Shown: positions 1 through 10,739, counted from the first letter of the stretch. The stretch is 64,000 nucleotides of DNA from Prochlorococcus marinus str. MIT 9215 (GCF_000018065.1 NC_009840.1:744001-808000); one strand, 5' to 3'. Translations and numbers: made by a program. The notes: generated by a model from the sequence alone, not told the origin.

Positions 1-920
1 GCACACATTCTTCCACTTTTGGCTGCAAAATATATCCCTTCTCCCGAGCTTTTAGTTACGTAACCAGCTGCATCTCCAACCAAAGCCATTCTCCCTACCA
101 CTCTTCTTGGTCTTGGATGTTCAGGAATAGGATGAGCTTCAACTTTTATGACTTCACCATTAACCAACCTTTTTTTTGCTCTTTCTCTTACACCAATTTG
201 AAGGCTTTTTATTAAACCCCCATTCTGTTTCATTGTTCCGGTTCCAGCTGCAACGTGGTCGTATTTTGGAAATACCCAGCCATAAAAATCAGGGGATACA
301 TCTGTTCCAACATACATTTCCGCTCTGTCTTCGTAATATTTCATCTCTTCTTTAGGAAGTTTTATCCTTTCCTGAATTGCTACTGCATAATTGTAATCGC
401 CAGCATCCATAGCTTTGGCAACTCTACTTGTTGCGCCATCTGCACCAACAATTAAATCTACCTCTAGCTGCTTTCCTTTCACTTCAGATTCATCATTAAG
501 GGTCTCAGTGTAATGAAGTGTGTATGGACCTTGTTTGTTCGTACCGGTCTCTATTTTTGATACCAATCCATTGACTAATGTAGCTCCAAGATCTGCAGCA
601 CGATTTCTCATGAATGAATCCATAACTTCGCGTCTCAACATACCTATATACTCTTTTTTGCTTCCGGGATAAATGTCATCCAAAATAATATCTACTTCTC
701 TATTTGAGGGGGAAATCATTTTCATATTCCTAACTTTTCTATCAATAATTGATTCAGGTAAATCAAATTCTTCTACCATGCAAAGTGGAATAGCTCCTCC
801 GCAAGGTTTTGCATTATCTAATTTTCTCTCAAAAAGCCAAGTTTTTATTCCAGACTTTGCAAGTATTTCAGCAGCACATGAACCACTTGGACCTCCACCG
901 ATAACAGCAACTCTCAACAT
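1..920 (-). CDS. chlP: Geranylgeranyl reductase ChlP (partial, cut by window edge)
   Basis: Reduces the geranylgeranyl side chain to phytyl for chlorophyll and tocopherol synthesis, at the thylakoid membrane. Reading the minus strand from an ATG at 918-920 gives an open frame to the window edge, about 306 of the roughly 450 residues usual for the family. The start MLRVAVIGGGPSGSCAAEIL is the FAD-binding Rossmann GxGxxG motif. Further on are a CGGAIP segment, a VGADGATS motif and GDAAGYVTKSSGEGI, the second FAD-binding GD motif, typical of the ChlP/BchP geranylgeranyl reductase family. The C-terminus lies left of the window, so this is an edge truncation, not a broken gene. Confidence 0.93.
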   Translation of the reverse strand, partial: MLRVAVIGGGPSGSCAAEILAKSGIKTWLFERKLDNAKPCGGAIPLCMVEEFDLPESIIDRKVRNMKMISPSNREVDIILDDIYPGSKKEYIGMLRREVMDSFMRNRAADLGATLVNGLVSKIETGTNKQGPYTLHYTETLNDESEVKGKQLEVDLIVGADGATSRVAKAMDAGDYNYAVAIQERIKLPKEEMKYYEDRAEMYVGTDVSPDFYGWVFPKYDHVAAGTGTMKQNGGLIKSLQIGVRERAKKRLVNGEVIKVEAHPIPEHPRPRRVVGRMALVGDAAGYVTKSSGEGIYFAAKSGRMC

Positions 921-1029
921 ATTAAAAAAATTGTAACCTATTAAAAAACTACATCAATTTCTTTATAAAAGTGCATTTCGTAAATTAATAGTTAATATCG
1001 AAATATGTTTTTAAAATTAATTTTTAATA

Positions 1030-1746
1030 TTGAAAAGCAAAGAGGAACTTAAAGACGCATTTGATATTCCAGTCGCTGAAAGAAAATATTTTAATGAGAC
1101 TATTCAAATTAATAAAAAAAATATTTTGCTTTCATTAAGCTTTTTATTATTACTTTTTTCTATAAGTGTTTTAAGATTTAGTAAAAATTCCATCCAAACT
1201 CCTCTAATAATTAACAATATTCAAAATGATAATAATCAAGACGCAAGTATCCTAGGTCACTTACCTTACAATGAAATTTCAAAAGAAAAATTGGTTGTTA
1301 TTGAACCTAATATTGAAGTTCATATTGATATGAGTGAAGCTCTTTTGAAAATGAGGGATGATGCTAAAAATGATGGAATTTATTTGGTTTTCTTAAGTGG
1401 ATATAGATCAATAAATCTACAAAAAGAAATATTTTATTCATTAAAATCAATCAGAAATCAAGTCGCTTCTGAGAGAGCTAGAGTATCAGCCCCTCCAGGA
1501 TATTCTGAACATAGTACTGGATTTGCAATTGATATAGGAGATGCTAATAATCGAGAAACAGATTTTGAGGTTGAATTTGAAAATACGGATGCTTTTAAAT
1601 GGTTAAAAAAGAATGCAGCAAAGTATCATTTCAAATTATCTTTCAATCAAAATAATAAAAATGTTGATTATGAGCCATGGCACTGGAGATATGAAGGATC
1701 AATTGAAGCATTAAAAGTTTTTGAAGCATCAAATAGAATTAAATAA
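1030..1746 (+). CDS. D-alanyl-D-alanine carboxypeptidase, VanY family (peptidase M15B)
   Basis: Predicted zinc peptidase trimming the terminal D-Ala of peptidoglycan peptides. An N-terminal membrane anchor spans about residues 31-50, placing the catalytic domain outside the cytoplasmic membrane. The VanY signature is present: SGYRS near 123, YSEHSTGFAIDIGD with zinc ligands His161 and Asp168, and EPWHWRYEG with Glu215 and His218. The start is TTG at 1030; the first internal Met (residue 101) is too late to give a complete domain, so the TTG or another non-ATG start is needed. It is divergent from chlP and has 127 bases before typA, so is probably its own unit. Family assignment is firm, the physiological substrate is inferred. 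Confidence 0.85.
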   Translation: MKSKEELKDAFDIPVAERKYFNETIQINKKNILLSLSFLLLLFSISVLRFSKNSIQTPLIINNIQNDNNQDASILGHLPYNEISKEKLVVIEPNIEVHIDMSEALLKMRDDAKNDGIYLVFLSGYRSINLQKEIFYSLKSIRNQVASERARVSAPPGYSEHSTGFAIDIGDANNRETDFEVEFENTDAFKWLKKNAAKYHFKLSFNQNNKNVDYEPWHWRYEGSIEALKVFEASNRIK

Positions 1747-1873
1747 TGCAAAAAATAGTTTTCTAATGAAAGCATTTATATATGATTTTCAAAGTCTTAG
1801 AGTTAATTCCTTCAGAATAAGCATTCTTTGAGTTAGCCTTGTATTAGTAAAAAATAGGTTTGTAAGTTTTTAG

Positions 1874-3670
1874 ATGTCAACTTCAATTAAAGAGATAAGA
1901 AATGTAGCAATAATTGCCCACGTAGATCATGGGAAAACAACTCTTGTAGATGCGTTATTATCTCAATCAGGAATATTTAGAGATAATGAAGTTATTCCTA
2001 CATGTGTAATGGATTCAAATGATCTAGAAAGAGAAAGAGGAATTACAATACTTTCAAAAAATACAGCTGTTAACTATAAAAATACCAGAATTAATATTAT
2101 TGATACACCAGGACATGCAGATTTTGGAGGAGAAGTTGAGAGAGTTTTGGGTATGGTTGATGGTTGCTTACTAATTGTTGATGCAAATGAAGGGCCGATG
2201 CCTCAAACAAGATTTGTTTTAAAAAAGGCATTAGAAAAAGGGCTCAGACCTATTGTCTTTGTAAATAAAATTGATAGACCAAGAGTCGTGCCTGAGATAG
2301 CAATTGATAAGGTGCTTGATTTGTTTTTAGAATTAGGTGCTGATGATGATCAATGTGATTTCCCCTATCTTTTTGGAAGCGGCCTATCTGGTTTCGCAAA
2401 AGAAGAGATGGAATCTAATAGTGATAACATGTTGCCTCTTTTTGAAGCTATTATTAGACATGTCCCACCTCCAGTAGGCGACTCAAATAAGCCCCTTCAG
2501 CTACAAATTACTACTTTGGACTATTCTGATTTCTTAGGCAGAATTGTAATAGGAAAAATTCATAATGGCACTATAAAAAATGGACAACAAGCTAGTTTAA
2601 TTAAGGAAAATGGAAAAACCATTAAGGGTAAGGTTAGTAAATTATTAGGATTCGAAGGATTACAAAGGATTGATATTAATGAAGCATTTGCAGGAGATAT
2701 CGTTGCGGTTTCAGGTTTCGATGATGTCAATATTGGTGAGACCATAGCATGCCCTGATTCACCTCATCCTTTGCCATTAATCAAAGTTGATGAACCTACA
2801 TTAAATATGACTTTTGTTGTCAATGATTCTCCATTCGCTGGCAAAGAAGGAAAATTTGTTACCAGCAGACAGTTAAAAAATAGATTGGAAAGGGAACTTT
2901 TAACTAATGTTGCTCTTAGGGTCGAAGAAACTGATTCTCCAGACAAATTTTCAGTTTCAGGGAGGGGAGAATTACACTTAGGAATTTTGATTGAAACTAT
3001 GAGAAGAGAGGGGTTTGAGTTTCAAATCTCGCAACCTCAAGTGATATTTAGAGAAATTGATAATGTTGAGTGCGAGCCTATAGAAACCTTAGTTTTAGAT
3101 GTGCCTGAGGTTTCTGTTGGATCATGTATTGAGAAACTTGGATCGAGAAAGGCTGAGATGAAAAATATGCAAACAAGTTCAGATGGGAGAACTCAACTAG
3201 AATTTCTTGTCCCATCAAGAGGATTAATTGGATTCCGTGGGGAATTCGTTCGCATTACAAGAGGCGAAGGGATTATGAGTCATTCATTTCATGAATATAA
3301 ACCTAAAACAGGAGACTTTGAAACCAGAAGGAATGGAGTCCTGATTGCTTTTGAGGAAGGGGTAGCAACATTTTATGCTTTAAAGAATGCTGAAGATAGG
3401 GGAGTTTATTTTATTAAACCTGGAGTCAAAGTTTATAAAGGAATGATAATTGGAGAGAATAACAGACCTCAAGATCTAGAGTTAAATATATGTAAAACTA
3501 AGCAATTGACTAATATGAGGTCTGCAGGGGCAGAAGAACTAGATACTTTGCAGTCACCTGTTGATATTACCCTTGAAAGAGCACTCGAATATATTGGACC
3601 TGATGAAATGCTAGAGGTGACACCGGATTCAATAAGAATGAGAAAAATAAATAAGAAGAAAAAAAATTAA
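1874..3670 (+). CDS. typA: Ribosome-associated GTPase TypA/BipA
   Basis: Translational GTPase of the EF-G-like superfamily that helps ribosome assembly under stress. 598 residues, the normal TypA length. G1 is AHVDHGKT near residues 15-22, G2 sits in RERGITI, G3 is DTPGHAD, and G4 is NKIDRP near 131. Domains II and III and the TypA-specific C-terminal region (around [12 protein letters not shown] and the GEGIMSH stretch) follow. The tail is Lys/Asn rich. ATG start after a 127-base gap. The next gene (DUF309) begins 11 bases after the stop, so the two are probably co-transcribed. Confidence 0.96.
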   Translation: MSTSIKEIRNVAIIAHVDHGKTTLVDALLSQSGIFRDNEVIPTCVMDSNDLERERGITILSKNTAVNYKNTRINIIDTPGHADFGGEVERVLGMVDGCLLIVDANEGPMPQTRFVLKKALEKGLRPIVFVNKIDRPRVVPEIAIDKVLDLFLELGADDDQCDFPYLFGSGLSGFAKEEMESNSDNMLPLFEAIIRHVPPPVGDSNKPLQLQITTLDYSDFLGRIVIGKIHNGTIKNGQQASLIKENGKTIKGKVSKLLGFEGLQRIDINEAFAGDIVAVSGFDDVNIGETIACPDSPHPLPLIKVDEPTLNMTFVVNDSPFAGKEGKFVTSRQLKNRLERELLTNVALRVEETDSPDKFSVSGRGELHLGILIETMRREGFEFQISQPQVIFREIDNVECEPIETLVLDVPEVSVGSCIEKLGSRKAEMKNMQTSSDGRTQLEFLVPSRGLIGFRGEFVRITRGEGIMSHSFHEYKPKTGDFETRRNGVLIAFEEGVATFYALKNAEDRGVYFIKPGVKVYKGMIIGENNRPQDLELNICKTKQLTNMRSAGAEELDTLQSPVDITLERALEYIGPDEMLEVTPDSIRMRKINKKKKN

Positions 3671-3681
3671 TAATTAATTAC

Positions 3682-4050
3682 ATGAATGAAGAAAGTACAA
3701 AAAGTTTTCAAGATGCCTTTTTAACTGCTGTAAATCTTTTTAATAATCATGAATGGTATGAGGCCCATGATGCTTTTGAAGAAATTTGGAATTCTGTTGA
3801 TGGTGATGAAAGACAAGTCATCCAGGGAATTTTGCAAGTATCTGTCTCGCAGTTTCACTTAAGTAAAGGGAACTTAAATGGAGCTACTATTTTGCTGGGC
3901 GAGGGTTTAGGTAGAATAAAAACAAGAACAAAGATTAATTTGGGTATTGATCTTGAATCCTTCTGCCGATGTTTGGAAGATTTATTGAGAAAATTACAAT
4001 ACAAAGAGATATTAAGTGATAAAGATAAGCCTTTTTTGAAAACACCTTAG
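3682..4050 (+). CDS. DUF309 family protein
   Basis: 122-residue protein with the DUF309 pattern: a helical repeat carrying HEWYEAHDAFEEIW (about residues 24-37) followed by a QGILQVSVSQFHLSKGN stretch. This family is widespread in cyanobacteria and chloroplasts and has no established biochemical role. The Glu/His pairs resemble a metal-binding helical bundle, but that is inference. It starts 11 bases after typA and lies upstream of lptB, so it probably belongs to the typA transcript. Cytoplasmic; no signal or membrane segment seen. Confidence 0.8.
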   Translation: MNEESTKSFQDAFLTAVNLFNNHEWYEAHDAFEEIWNSVDGDERQVIQGILQVSVSQFHLSKGNLNGATILLGEGLGRIKTRTKINLGIDLESFCRCLEDLLRKLQYKEILSDKDKPFLKTP

Positions 4051-4143
4051 TGAATTATGAATATATCTCTATCATTAAATAAATTATTATTTTCAATTAT
4101 TTTTTTTCAAGAAAAATAAGATAAATAACCAATATCAAAGGAA

Positions 4144-4872
4144 ATGAACTTAAAAATTAAAAATGTATCACTTTCAATTAATGGGAGATTAATAGTAAAT
4201 AATATTTCAATTACTGTAAATCCAGGAGAAGTTGTAGGTTTAATGGGACCCAATGGTGCAGGGAAAACCACTACATTTAATCTTGCAGTTGGGAATATAA
4301 AACCTGATAAGGGTGAAGTTTTACTGAATGAAAAAAAAATAACTAATCTTCCGCTTCCAATTAGATCAAGACTTGGGTTGGGTTATTTAACTCAGGAGGC
4401 AAGTATTTTTAGAGACCTAACTGTTAAAGACAATCTAGATTTGGCTTTACAGAACTCAGCTTATAGTCGTGCAGCAATTAGAAATAGAAGAGAACAATTA
4501 ATAAATGAATTTAATTTGAATAATTTTGTAGATAATTATGGTTATCAACTTTCAGGAGGAGAGAGAAGGAGGTGTGAGATAGCAAGAGCTCTAACTGTAG
4601 GTAGAAAAGGTCCTAAATACTTGTTACTAGACGAACCGTTCGCTGGAATTGACCCTTTAGCTGTTAATGATTTAAAGAAACTAATTCTTAAATTAAGTGG
4701 TGATGGGGTAGGGATTCTTATTACAGACCATAATGTAAGGGAAACACTCTTAATTACTAATAAGTCATATGTATTAAGTGAAGGAAAAATTTTAGCTTTT
4801 GGATCATCAAGTGAATTAGCTGATAATCCAATAGTCAAGAAGTATTATCTAGGAGATAATTTCAAACTTTGA
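4144..4872 (+). CDS. lptB: LPS export ABC transporter ATP-binding protein LptB
   Basis: ATPase that powers lipopolysaccharide extraction from the inner membrane together with LptF/LptG. 242 residues, standard for LptB. Walker A GPNGAGKTT near 35-43, the LptB-typical Q-loop segment TQEASIFRDLTVKDNL, signature LSGGERRRCEIARAL, Walker B LLLDEPFAGIDP, and the H-loop in ITDHNVRETL. LSGGERRRCEIARAL followed by FAGIDP is characteristic of LptB (YhbG) rather than amino-acid transport ATPases. No lptF/G partner lies beside it. ATG start about 94 bases after DUF309. Confidence 0.9.
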   Translation: MNLKIKNVSLSINGRLIVNNISITVNPGEVVGLMGPNGAGKTTTFNLAVGNIKPDKGEVLLNEKKITNLPLPIRSRLGLGYLTQEASIFRDLTVKDNLDLALQNSAYSRAAIRNRREQLINEFNLNNFVDNYGYQLSGGERRRCEIARALTVGRKGPKYLLLDEPFAGIDPLAVNDLKKLILKLSGDGVGILITDHNVRETLLITNKSYVLSEGKILAFGSSSELADNPIVKKYYLGDNFKL

Positions 4873-4986
4873 AATCCTTTAGCAAAAATAAATTAAAACT
4901 TTATTATTAAAAACTTACTCATATAAGAATGATTTAAATTATTATTTGGTTGTTATTAAATATCAAAATCGGATAAATTTCTAGAA

Positions 4987-5916
4987 ATGATACTAGAAAA
5001 TCTTTTTAAAAATTTAATATATGACCCGGTTTCAGTTTTAGGTCTTTTAGTCTTTTATATCTTATTAGTTAATTTGCCAATATCTTTAGGTGCATTCTTC
5101 CAAAAAAAGTCTTTTTTTATTGTAAGAGTACTTACGATCCTTATAAATTTTTTAATAACATTGCAATTACTTTTTAGATGGTCAATCTCTGGACATTTTC
5201 CAATTAGTAACTTGTATGAATCTCTTTATTTCCTAACTTGGGGGATCACAATGGGGCAACTACTGATTGAGAGAGAATATCAATCTCCAATAATTCCATC
5301 AATTGCTATACCTATTGAGTTACTGACTGTGGCTTTTGCCTGTTTTGTTTTGCCTGACGATTTGAAAATATCATCCAACTTGGTTCCTGCTTTAAGATCT
5401 AGTTGGCTAGTAATGCACGTTAGTGTCGTAATGCTTAGTTATGCGGCATTAATAATAGGGTCTTTACTTTCAGCTTCTGTTTTGTTCATTAATAAAAATA
5501 AACCGCTTCAAATAAGAAGTAGCTCTACAGGTATTGGAGGGTTCAAAATTTCTAATAATTATCCTTTAAATGAATTAGTTGAACCAATTGAATTCTCTCA
5601 TTCAGAAGAATTAGATACATTAAGTTATCGTTCAATATTAATAGGTTTTGTTCTTTTGACTCTTGGGTTGATTTCAGGTGCAGTTTGGGCTAATGAAGCA
5701 TGGGGCACATGGTGGAGTTGGGATCCAAAAGAAACATGGGCATTTATTTCATGGATGTTTTATGCAGCTTATCTTCATATGAGAATAAGTAAAGGTTGGC
5801 AAGGGCGAAGGCCAGCCTTATTGGCTACTACTGGTTTCTTAGTAGTTCTAATATGTTATTTAGGAGTTAATTTCTTAGGAATAGGTTTACATAGTTATGG
5901 ATGGATATTTGGATAA
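4987..5916 (+). CDS. ccsA: Cytochrome c biogenesis protein CcsA
   Basis: System II cytochrome c maturation component: a polytopic thylakoid/plasma membrane protein that with CcsB carries heme to the lumen and ligates it to apocytochrome c (for example c6 and f). 309 residues with about eight hydrophobic segments. The diagnostic tryptophan-rich WWD motif WGTWWSWDPKETWAFISW lies near residues 238-255, with conserved His residues before it (MHVSVV) and after it (LHMRIS; LHSYGW at the end). Monocistronic; its stop is 25 bases from the convergent stop of rpe. Confidence 0.94.
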   Translation: MILENLFKNLIYDPVSVLGLLVFYILLVNLPISLGAFFQKKSFFIVRVLTILINFLITLQLLFRWSISGHFPISNLYESLYFLTWGITMGQLLIEREYQSPIIPSIAIPIELLTVAFACFVLPDDLKISSNLVPALRSSWLVMHVSVVMLSYAALIIGSLLSASVLFINKNKPLQIRSSSTGIGGFKISNNYPLNELVEPIEFSHSEELDTLSYRSILIGFVLLTLGLISGAVWANEAWGTWWSWDPKETWAFISWMFYAAYLHMRISKGWQGRRPALLATTGFLVVLICYLGVNFLGIGLHSYGWIFG

Positions 5917-5941
5917 TTTCTTAATCTAACTTCCAGAATAT

Positions 5942-6700
5942 TTATTGAGGTTCTGAAAGAACATTCCCTTTTTGCGCTTCTTGCGCAACTTTTCTCAAGT
6001 CATCACATCCCTCTTTTAATGTTGGGTAAGCAAACATTCCGCTACCTGCAATAAAACAATTAGCACCAGCATCGGCACATTGTGAAATAGTCCAATTTGC
6101 TTTTATCCCCCCATCAACTTCAATATCTACATTTAAGTTTTTTTCGATAATAAAGTTTCTTATCTCTCTTATTTTTTTAAGCATTGTTGGTATGTAAGCT
6201 TGACCACCAAAACCCGGATTAACTGTCATAACTAAAACATGATCAACCATATCCATTATGTTTTTAATCATTTCAAAAGGAGTATGAGGGTTTAATGCAA
6301 CTGAAGGAGAGCCTCCTAGATCTCTTATTCTTCCAAGAACTCTATGCAAATGAATATTTGCTTCGGCATGAGCTATTACTACTCCTGGTTCACCGTTAGC
6401 CCCTTTTGTAGCATTGACATAAGATTCAAGCATGGTTTCACAGTTGTATTGGCTAACCATTAACTGAGTTTCAAAAGGGACATTGCAATATTTCCTGCAT
6501 GCAGTAATCATTTCAGGACCGAATGTAAGATTTGGTACGAAATTCCCATCCATTACATCAAATTGAATTCTATCTACCCCGGCTTCCTCTAGTTCTTTCA
6601 CACATGCCCCCATATTTGCCCAATCTGCTGGCAATACTGAAGGAATTATTTGAATTGGTCTATTAACACCAGCTAAATTTGTTTGATTTGACTCAGTCAT
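5942..6700 (-). CDS. rpe: Ribulose-phosphate 3-epimerase
   Basis: Interconverts ribulose-5-phosphate and xylulose-5-phosphate in the Calvin and pentose phosphate pathways. 252 residues with a TIM-barrel pattern. Motifs: DVMDGNFVPN (metal/substrate), a His-containing AHAEANIHLHR, MTVNPGFGGQAY, and DGGIKANWTI with a phosphate-binding GSGMFAY. About 17 residues precede the family core (IQIIPSVLPADWANMG), normal for cyanobacterial Rpe. It is divergent from glpX, another Calvin-cycle gene, across a 187-base gap. Confidence 0.96.
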   Translation of the reverse strand: MTESNQTNLAGVNRPIQIIPSVLPADWANMGACVKELEEAGVDRIQFDVMDGNFVPNLTFGPEMITACRKYCNVPFETQLMVSQYNCETMLESYVNATKGANGEPGVVIAHAEANIHLHRVLGRIRDLGGSPSVALNPHTPFEMIKNIMDMVDHVLVMTVNPGFGGQAYIPTMLKKIREIRNFIIEKNLNVDIEVDGGIKANWTISQCADAGANCFIAGSGMFAYPTLKEGCDDLRKVAQEAQKGNVLSEPQ

Positions 6701-6819
6701 TTAATTTTTAAAATATTTAATAAAGATACTATATTTAGTTGTTTATTCCTAATTTAAAGTCACGGCCTGATAAAGTAACAGCTGTAAAGAGTTAAAAAAA
6801 GCTTACTAGCATAATAATT

Positions 6820-6845
6820 CTCATAAAAAATGACATTTTTATGAG
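6820..6845. repeat. Perfect 10-bp inverted repeat upstream of glpX
   Basis: CTCATAAAAA (6820-6829) and TTTTTATGAG (6836-6845) form a perfect hairpin with a six-base loop in the rpe/glpX divergent gap, about 43 bases before the glpX start. It could be a regulator site, a 5' UTR stem-loop or chance in AT-rich DNA. It lacks the G+C-rich stem of a strong terminator. Confidence 0.45.
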
Positions 6846-6887
6846 ATCATACTCAAAACCTTTTAGAAAAATCCTCAAAATTTAATT

Positions 6888-7889
6888 GTGAATCAAACTT
6901 TAATTCAAGAAATTCTCGAAGTTGTCGAGCAAGCAGCTATTGCCTCAGCAAAATTAACAGGACTTGGTCAAAAAGATGAAGCTGATGCTGCAGCTGTCGA
7001 AGCAATGAGATTGCGAATGGGCAAAATTGAAATGAAAGGGAAAATTGTTATTGGAGAAGGTGAAAGAGATGAAGCACCTATGCTTTATATAGGTGAAGAG
7101 GTTGGCAGTGGAAATGGGCCAGGGGTTGACTTTGCAGTTGATCCATGTGAAGGAACTAATCTTTGTGCGAATAATCAAAGAGGTTCTATGGCGGTTTTAG
7201 CTGCTTCTGATACGGGAGGGCTTTTCAATGCTCCTGATTTTTATATGAACAAATTAGCAGCGCCTCCTGCTGCCAAAGGTAAAGTAGATATAAGAAATTC
7301 TGCTACTGAAAACTTGAAGATACTAAGTGATTGCTTGGGTCTTTCAATTGATGAGCTTACTGTTGTTGTAATGGATAGAACTAGGCATAAAGATTTAATT
7401 AAAGAGATTCGAGGGTGTGGGGCAAAAGTGCAACCTATTTCCGATGGTGATGTTCAAGCTGCCATTGCATGTGGTTTTGCAGGAACTGGAACACATTGCT
7501 TGATGGGTATTGGTGCAGCGCCAGAGGGTGTTATTTCAGCTGCTGCAATGAGAGCTCTAGGAGGACATTTTCAAGGACAACTAGTTTATGATCCAGCAAT
7601 CGCTCAAACTTCTGAATGGGCTGATTACACCAAAGAAGGAAATATAAAACGTCTTAATGAAATGGGCATAACCGATATAGATAAAATCTATGAAGCTAAC
7701 GAATTGGCATCGGGAGAAAATGTAGTTTTCGCTGGAAGCGGAATAACTGATGGATTACTATTTGATGGAGTTAAATTTGAAAGGGATTGTGTAAGAACAA
7801 GCAGTCTAGTCATTAGTACATTAGATAGCACTGCAAGGTTCACAAATACTGTCCATATAAAAGATGGTGCTAAGAGTATCAGCCTTTAA
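6888..7889 (+). CDS. glpX: Class II fructose-1,6-bisphosphatase / sedoheptulose-1,7-bisphosphatase (GlpX type)
   Basis: Bifunctional FBPase/SBPase of the Calvin cycle, the cyanobacterial GlpX-type enzyme. 333 residues. Metal/phosphate motifs are [10 protein letters not shown] near 57-66, [14 protein letters not shown] near 84-97 (the usual DPxxGT), VVMDRTRH, and a DGDVQAAIA helix; the C-terminal [10 protein letters not shown] segment is also typical. GTG start at 6888, chosen because the family N-terminus begins with [17 protein letters not shown]. hemA starts 18 bases after the stop, suggesting co-transcription. A perfect inverted repeat lies just upstream. Confidence 0.95.
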   Translation: MNQTLIQEILEVVEQAAIASAKLTGLGQKDEADAAAVEAMRLRMGKIEMKGKIVIGEGERDEAPMLYIGEEVGSGNGPGVDFAVDPCEGTNLCANNQRGSMAVLAASDTGGLFNAPDFYMNKLAAPPAAKGKVDIRNSATENLKILSDCLGLSIDELTVVVMDRTRHKDLIKEIRGCGAKVQPISDGDVQAAIACGFAGTGTHCLMGIGAAPEGVISAAAMRALGGHFQGQLVYDPAIAQTSEWADYTKEGNIKRLNEMGITDIDKIYEANELASGENVVFAGSGITDGLLFDGVKFERDCVRTSSLVISTLDSTARFTNTVHIKDGAKSISL

Positions 7890-7907
7890 AAATTCACTTT
7901 TAATTTT

Positions 7908-9218
7908 ATGCATATTGTTGTCGTCGGAGTGAGTCATCGCACGGCACCTGTCGAAGTGCGTGAGAAGTTAAGTATTCCTGATCATTCTATTACAGAATCA
8001 TTGAAAGCATTAAAAGCTTTCTCTGAAGTTTTAGAAGTGTCAATTTTAAGTACTTGTAATAGGCTGGAAATATATGCGCTAGCAAAAGATAAAAATACTG
8101 GAATTTCATCTATTAAAGAATTTTTATCAGAATATTCTGGAATTATTTTTGAAGATCTGGATCCACATCTTTTTTGCTTTAGACAGGAAGAAGCAGTTTT
8201 GCATTTGATGAAAGTTTCTGCAGGACTCGATAGCCTTGTTTTAGGTGAAGGACAAATCCTTTCGCAGGTAAAAAAAATGATGAGATTAGGTCAAGAGAAT
8301 CAATCTACTGGACCAATTCTTAATAGATTATTAACTCAGTCAGTTAGTACAGGTAAAAAAGTAAGATCCGAAACAAATTTAGGAACTGGAGCTGTATCAA
8401 TAAGTTCAGCAGCGGTAGAACTTGCCCAATTAAAAATTGGACAAGAAAAGGGTTTTGATACTCTTGTAAGTTTGGAATCAGAGAATGTTCTTGTAGTGGG
8501 GGCCGGACGAATGAGTAGGCTTTTAATTACCCATTTAAAATCAAAAGGATGTCATAAACTTATTCTCGTAAATAGAAATATTGATAGAGCCTTAAATCTT
8601 GCACAAGACTTTCCCGACTTAAAGATTGTTTGTAGAGGTTTAAACGAGTTAGATGAAAATATATCAATATCTTCACTTGTTTTCACTAGTACAGCATCTG
8701 AAGTGCCAATAATTGATCTCGCTAAAATTGAAAAATTAAATTTGAATAATAAACTTAAATTTATTGATATTGGTGTACCAAGAAATATATCTAATGATGT
8801 TAAACAACATGAATTTGTAAAATCATTTGATGTAGATGACCTTCAAGAGGTGGTTTCAAGAAATCAAGAATTTAGACAGAAAATAGCAAAAGAAGCGGAA
8901 TCGTTAGTAGAAGAAGAAAGGATCATTTTTTTAGAATGGTGGGCAAGTTTAGAGGCGGTTCCGGTAATTAATAAACTTAGATCAGATTTGGAGTTAATTA
9001 GAAAAGAAGAATTACAAAAAGCACTCAGCAGGATGGGGCCAGATTTTTCGGCTCGAGAAAGAAAAGTTGTGGAAGCTCTTACTAAAGGAATTATAAATAA
9101 AATACTTCACACGCCTGTTACCAAGTTGAGAAGTCCTCAATCAAGAGAAGAAAGACAAGTTTCTTTGAAAATCGTTGAAAAATTGTTTTCTTTGGCAGAA
9201 GAGGATAAAAATAACTAA
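7908..9218 (+). CDS. hemA: Glutamyl-tRNA reductase
   Basis: First committed step of C5-pathway tetrapyrrole synthesis: NADPH-dependent reduction of glutamyl-tRNA to glutamate-1-semialdehyde, feeding heme, chlorophyll and bilins. 436 residues. Catalytic Cys50 sits in STCNRLEIY; GEGQILSQVK and the NADPH Rossmann motif VVGAGRMSRLL (about 194-204) follow, then the C-terminal dimerisation helices. Immediately follows glpX (18-base gap), linking carbon fixation to pigment synthesis in one probable transcript. Confidence 0.97.
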   Translation: MHIVVVGVSHRTAPVEVREKLSIPDHSITESLKALKAFSEVLEVSILSTCNRLEIYALAKDKNTGISSIKEFLSEYSGIIFEDLDPHLFCFRQEEAVLHLMKVSAGLDSLVLGEGQILSQVKKMMRLGQENQSTGPILNRLLTQSVSTGKKVRSETNLGTGAVSISSAAVELAQLKIGQEKGFDTLVSLESENVLVVGAGRMSRLLITHLKSKGCHKLILVNRNIDRALNLAQDFPDLKIVCRGLNELDENISISSLVFTSTASEVPIIDLAKIEKLNLNNKLKFIDIGVPRNISNDVKQHEFVKSFDVDDLQEVVSRNQEFRQKIAKEAESLVEEERIIFLEWWASLEAVPVINKLRSDLELIRKEELQKALSRMGPDFSARERKVVEALTKGIINKILHTPVTKLRSPQSREERQVSLKIVEKLFSLAEEDKNN

Positions 9219-9348
9219 TTTTCCTAAGTTTATATTAAGTTTTTCTAGTGATTTATCGAAATACCTTTGTAAACTGACCATTAGTGTTTCTAAATATGCC
9301 CATAATCAGTTACTTTAAATAATTGTATATCTACCTCCATTAGATTGA

Positions 9349-10644
9349 ATGAAGCGTGTGTTGGCCATAATCCTCGGAGGAGGAAAAGGTTCTAGACTTT
9401 ACCCTTTAACAAAAATGAGGGCTAAACCTGCTGTACCATTGGCAGGTAAGTATCGTCTAATAGATATCCCTATAAGTAATTGTATTAATTCAGGTATTGA
9501 AAAAATGTACGTATTGACACAGTTCAATAGTGCATCTTTAAATAGACATATTGGAAGAACCTACAATTTAAATGGTCCCTTTGGACAAGGATTTGTGGAG
9601 GTTTTAGCTGCGCAGCAGACACCTGATAGCCCAAAGTGGTTTGAGGGTACCGCTGATGCTGTAAGAAAATATCAATGGTTATTTCAAGAATGGGATGTTG
9701 ACGAGTATTTAATATTGTCAGGCGATCAACTTTATAGAATGGACTACAGTCTATTCGTACAACACCATAGAGATAATGAAGCTGATTTAACTGTTGCAGC
9801 TTTACCTGTTGATGAAGGCCAGGCAGAAGGTTTTGGTCTAATGAGGACTGATGATTTAGGAAATATTAAAGAATTTAGTGAAAAGCCCACTGGTAAGAAG
9901 TTGAAAGCAATGGCAGTAGATACTTCAAAATTTGGATTAAGTAAGTATTCAGCTGCCGAAAAACCTTATCTAGCTTCTATGGGTATTTATGTTTTTAGCA
10001 GAAATACTCTTTTCGATCTTCTAAATAAATTTCCTAGTTATACAGACTTTGGTAAGGACATAATTCCTGAAGCCCTAAATAGGGGAGATAAACTTAAAAG
10101 CTATGTATTCGATGATTATTGGGAAGATATCGGAACGATTGGGGCATTCTTTGAGTCAAATCTCGCGTTGACGGAGCAACCCAAACCTCCATTCAGTTTT
10201 TATGATGAAAAATTTCCAATTTATACAAGACCTAGATTTCTTCCCCCTTCTAAACTTGTAGATGCTCAAATTACTGATTCAATAGTCTGTGAAGGTACAA
10301 TTTTGAAGTCATGCAGTATTTTACATTGTGTTTTAGGTGTAAGAACTAGGATTGAAAGTGATTCGGTTCTTGAGGATACTCTCGTTATGGGAGCTGATTT
10401 CTTTGAATCGCCTGAAGAGAGGATTGAATTAAGAAGAGGAGGCGGAACGCCTCTTGGAGTAGGGGAAGGAACTACAGTAAAAAGAGCAATTCTTGATAAG
10501 AATACAAGGATTGGTGATAATGTCGTAATCATTAATAAAGATCGAGTTGAAGAAGCAGATAAGCCTGAATTAGGCTTTTATATAAGAAATGGAATTGTTG
10601 TAGTAGTAAAAAATGCAACTATTGCAAACGGAACTGTTATTTAA
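9349..10644 (+). CDS. glgC: Glucose-1-phosphate adenylyltransferase
   Basis: Makes ADP-glucose from glucose-1-phosphate and ATP, the committed step to glycogen and, in cyanobacteria, a donor for other glucosylated products. 431 residues. N-terminal nucleotide-binding motif [19 protein letters not shown] (about 9-27), the [14 protein letters not shown] substrate site, the [13 protein letters not shown] segment and a C-terminal left-handed beta-helix. The C-terminal Lys-rich allosteric site (KNTRIG and nearby) is typical of 3-PGA-activated plant/cyanobacterial enzymes. Standalone gene with 130 bases upstream. Confidence 0.96.
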   Translation: MKRVLAIILGGGKGSRLYPLTKMRAKPAVPLAGKYRLIDIPISNCINSGIEKMYVLTQFNSASLNRHIGRTYNLNGPFGQGFVEVLAAQQTPDSPKWFEGTADAVRKYQWLFQEWDVDEYLILSGDQLYRMDYSLFVQHHRDNEADLTVAALPVDEGQAEGFGLMRTDDLGNIKEFSEKPTGKKLKAMAVDTSKFGLSKYSAAEKPYLASMGIYVFSRNTLFDLLNKFPSYTDFGKDIIPEALNRGDKLKSYVFDDYWEDIGTIGAFFESNLALTEQPKPPFSFYDEKFPIYTRPRFLPPSKLVDAQITDSIVCEGTILKSCSILHCVLGVRTRIESDSVLEDTLVMGADFFESPEERIELRRGGGTPLGVGEGTTVKRAILDKNTRIGDNVVIINKDRVEEADKPELGFYIRNGIVVVVKNATIANGTVI

Positions 10645-10739
10645 ATTTTTTCGATCATTTTTCGCTGACATTACTATTTTTTTTGAGCAATTTTGTTGAG
10701 TTGCATGCACACTATATTTATTGAGTTTTTTAATTTTTT

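Noticed and set aside
1-920. Missing C-terminus of chlP taken as gene decay
   Set aside because: The frame is open to the window edge; it is only cut by the window.
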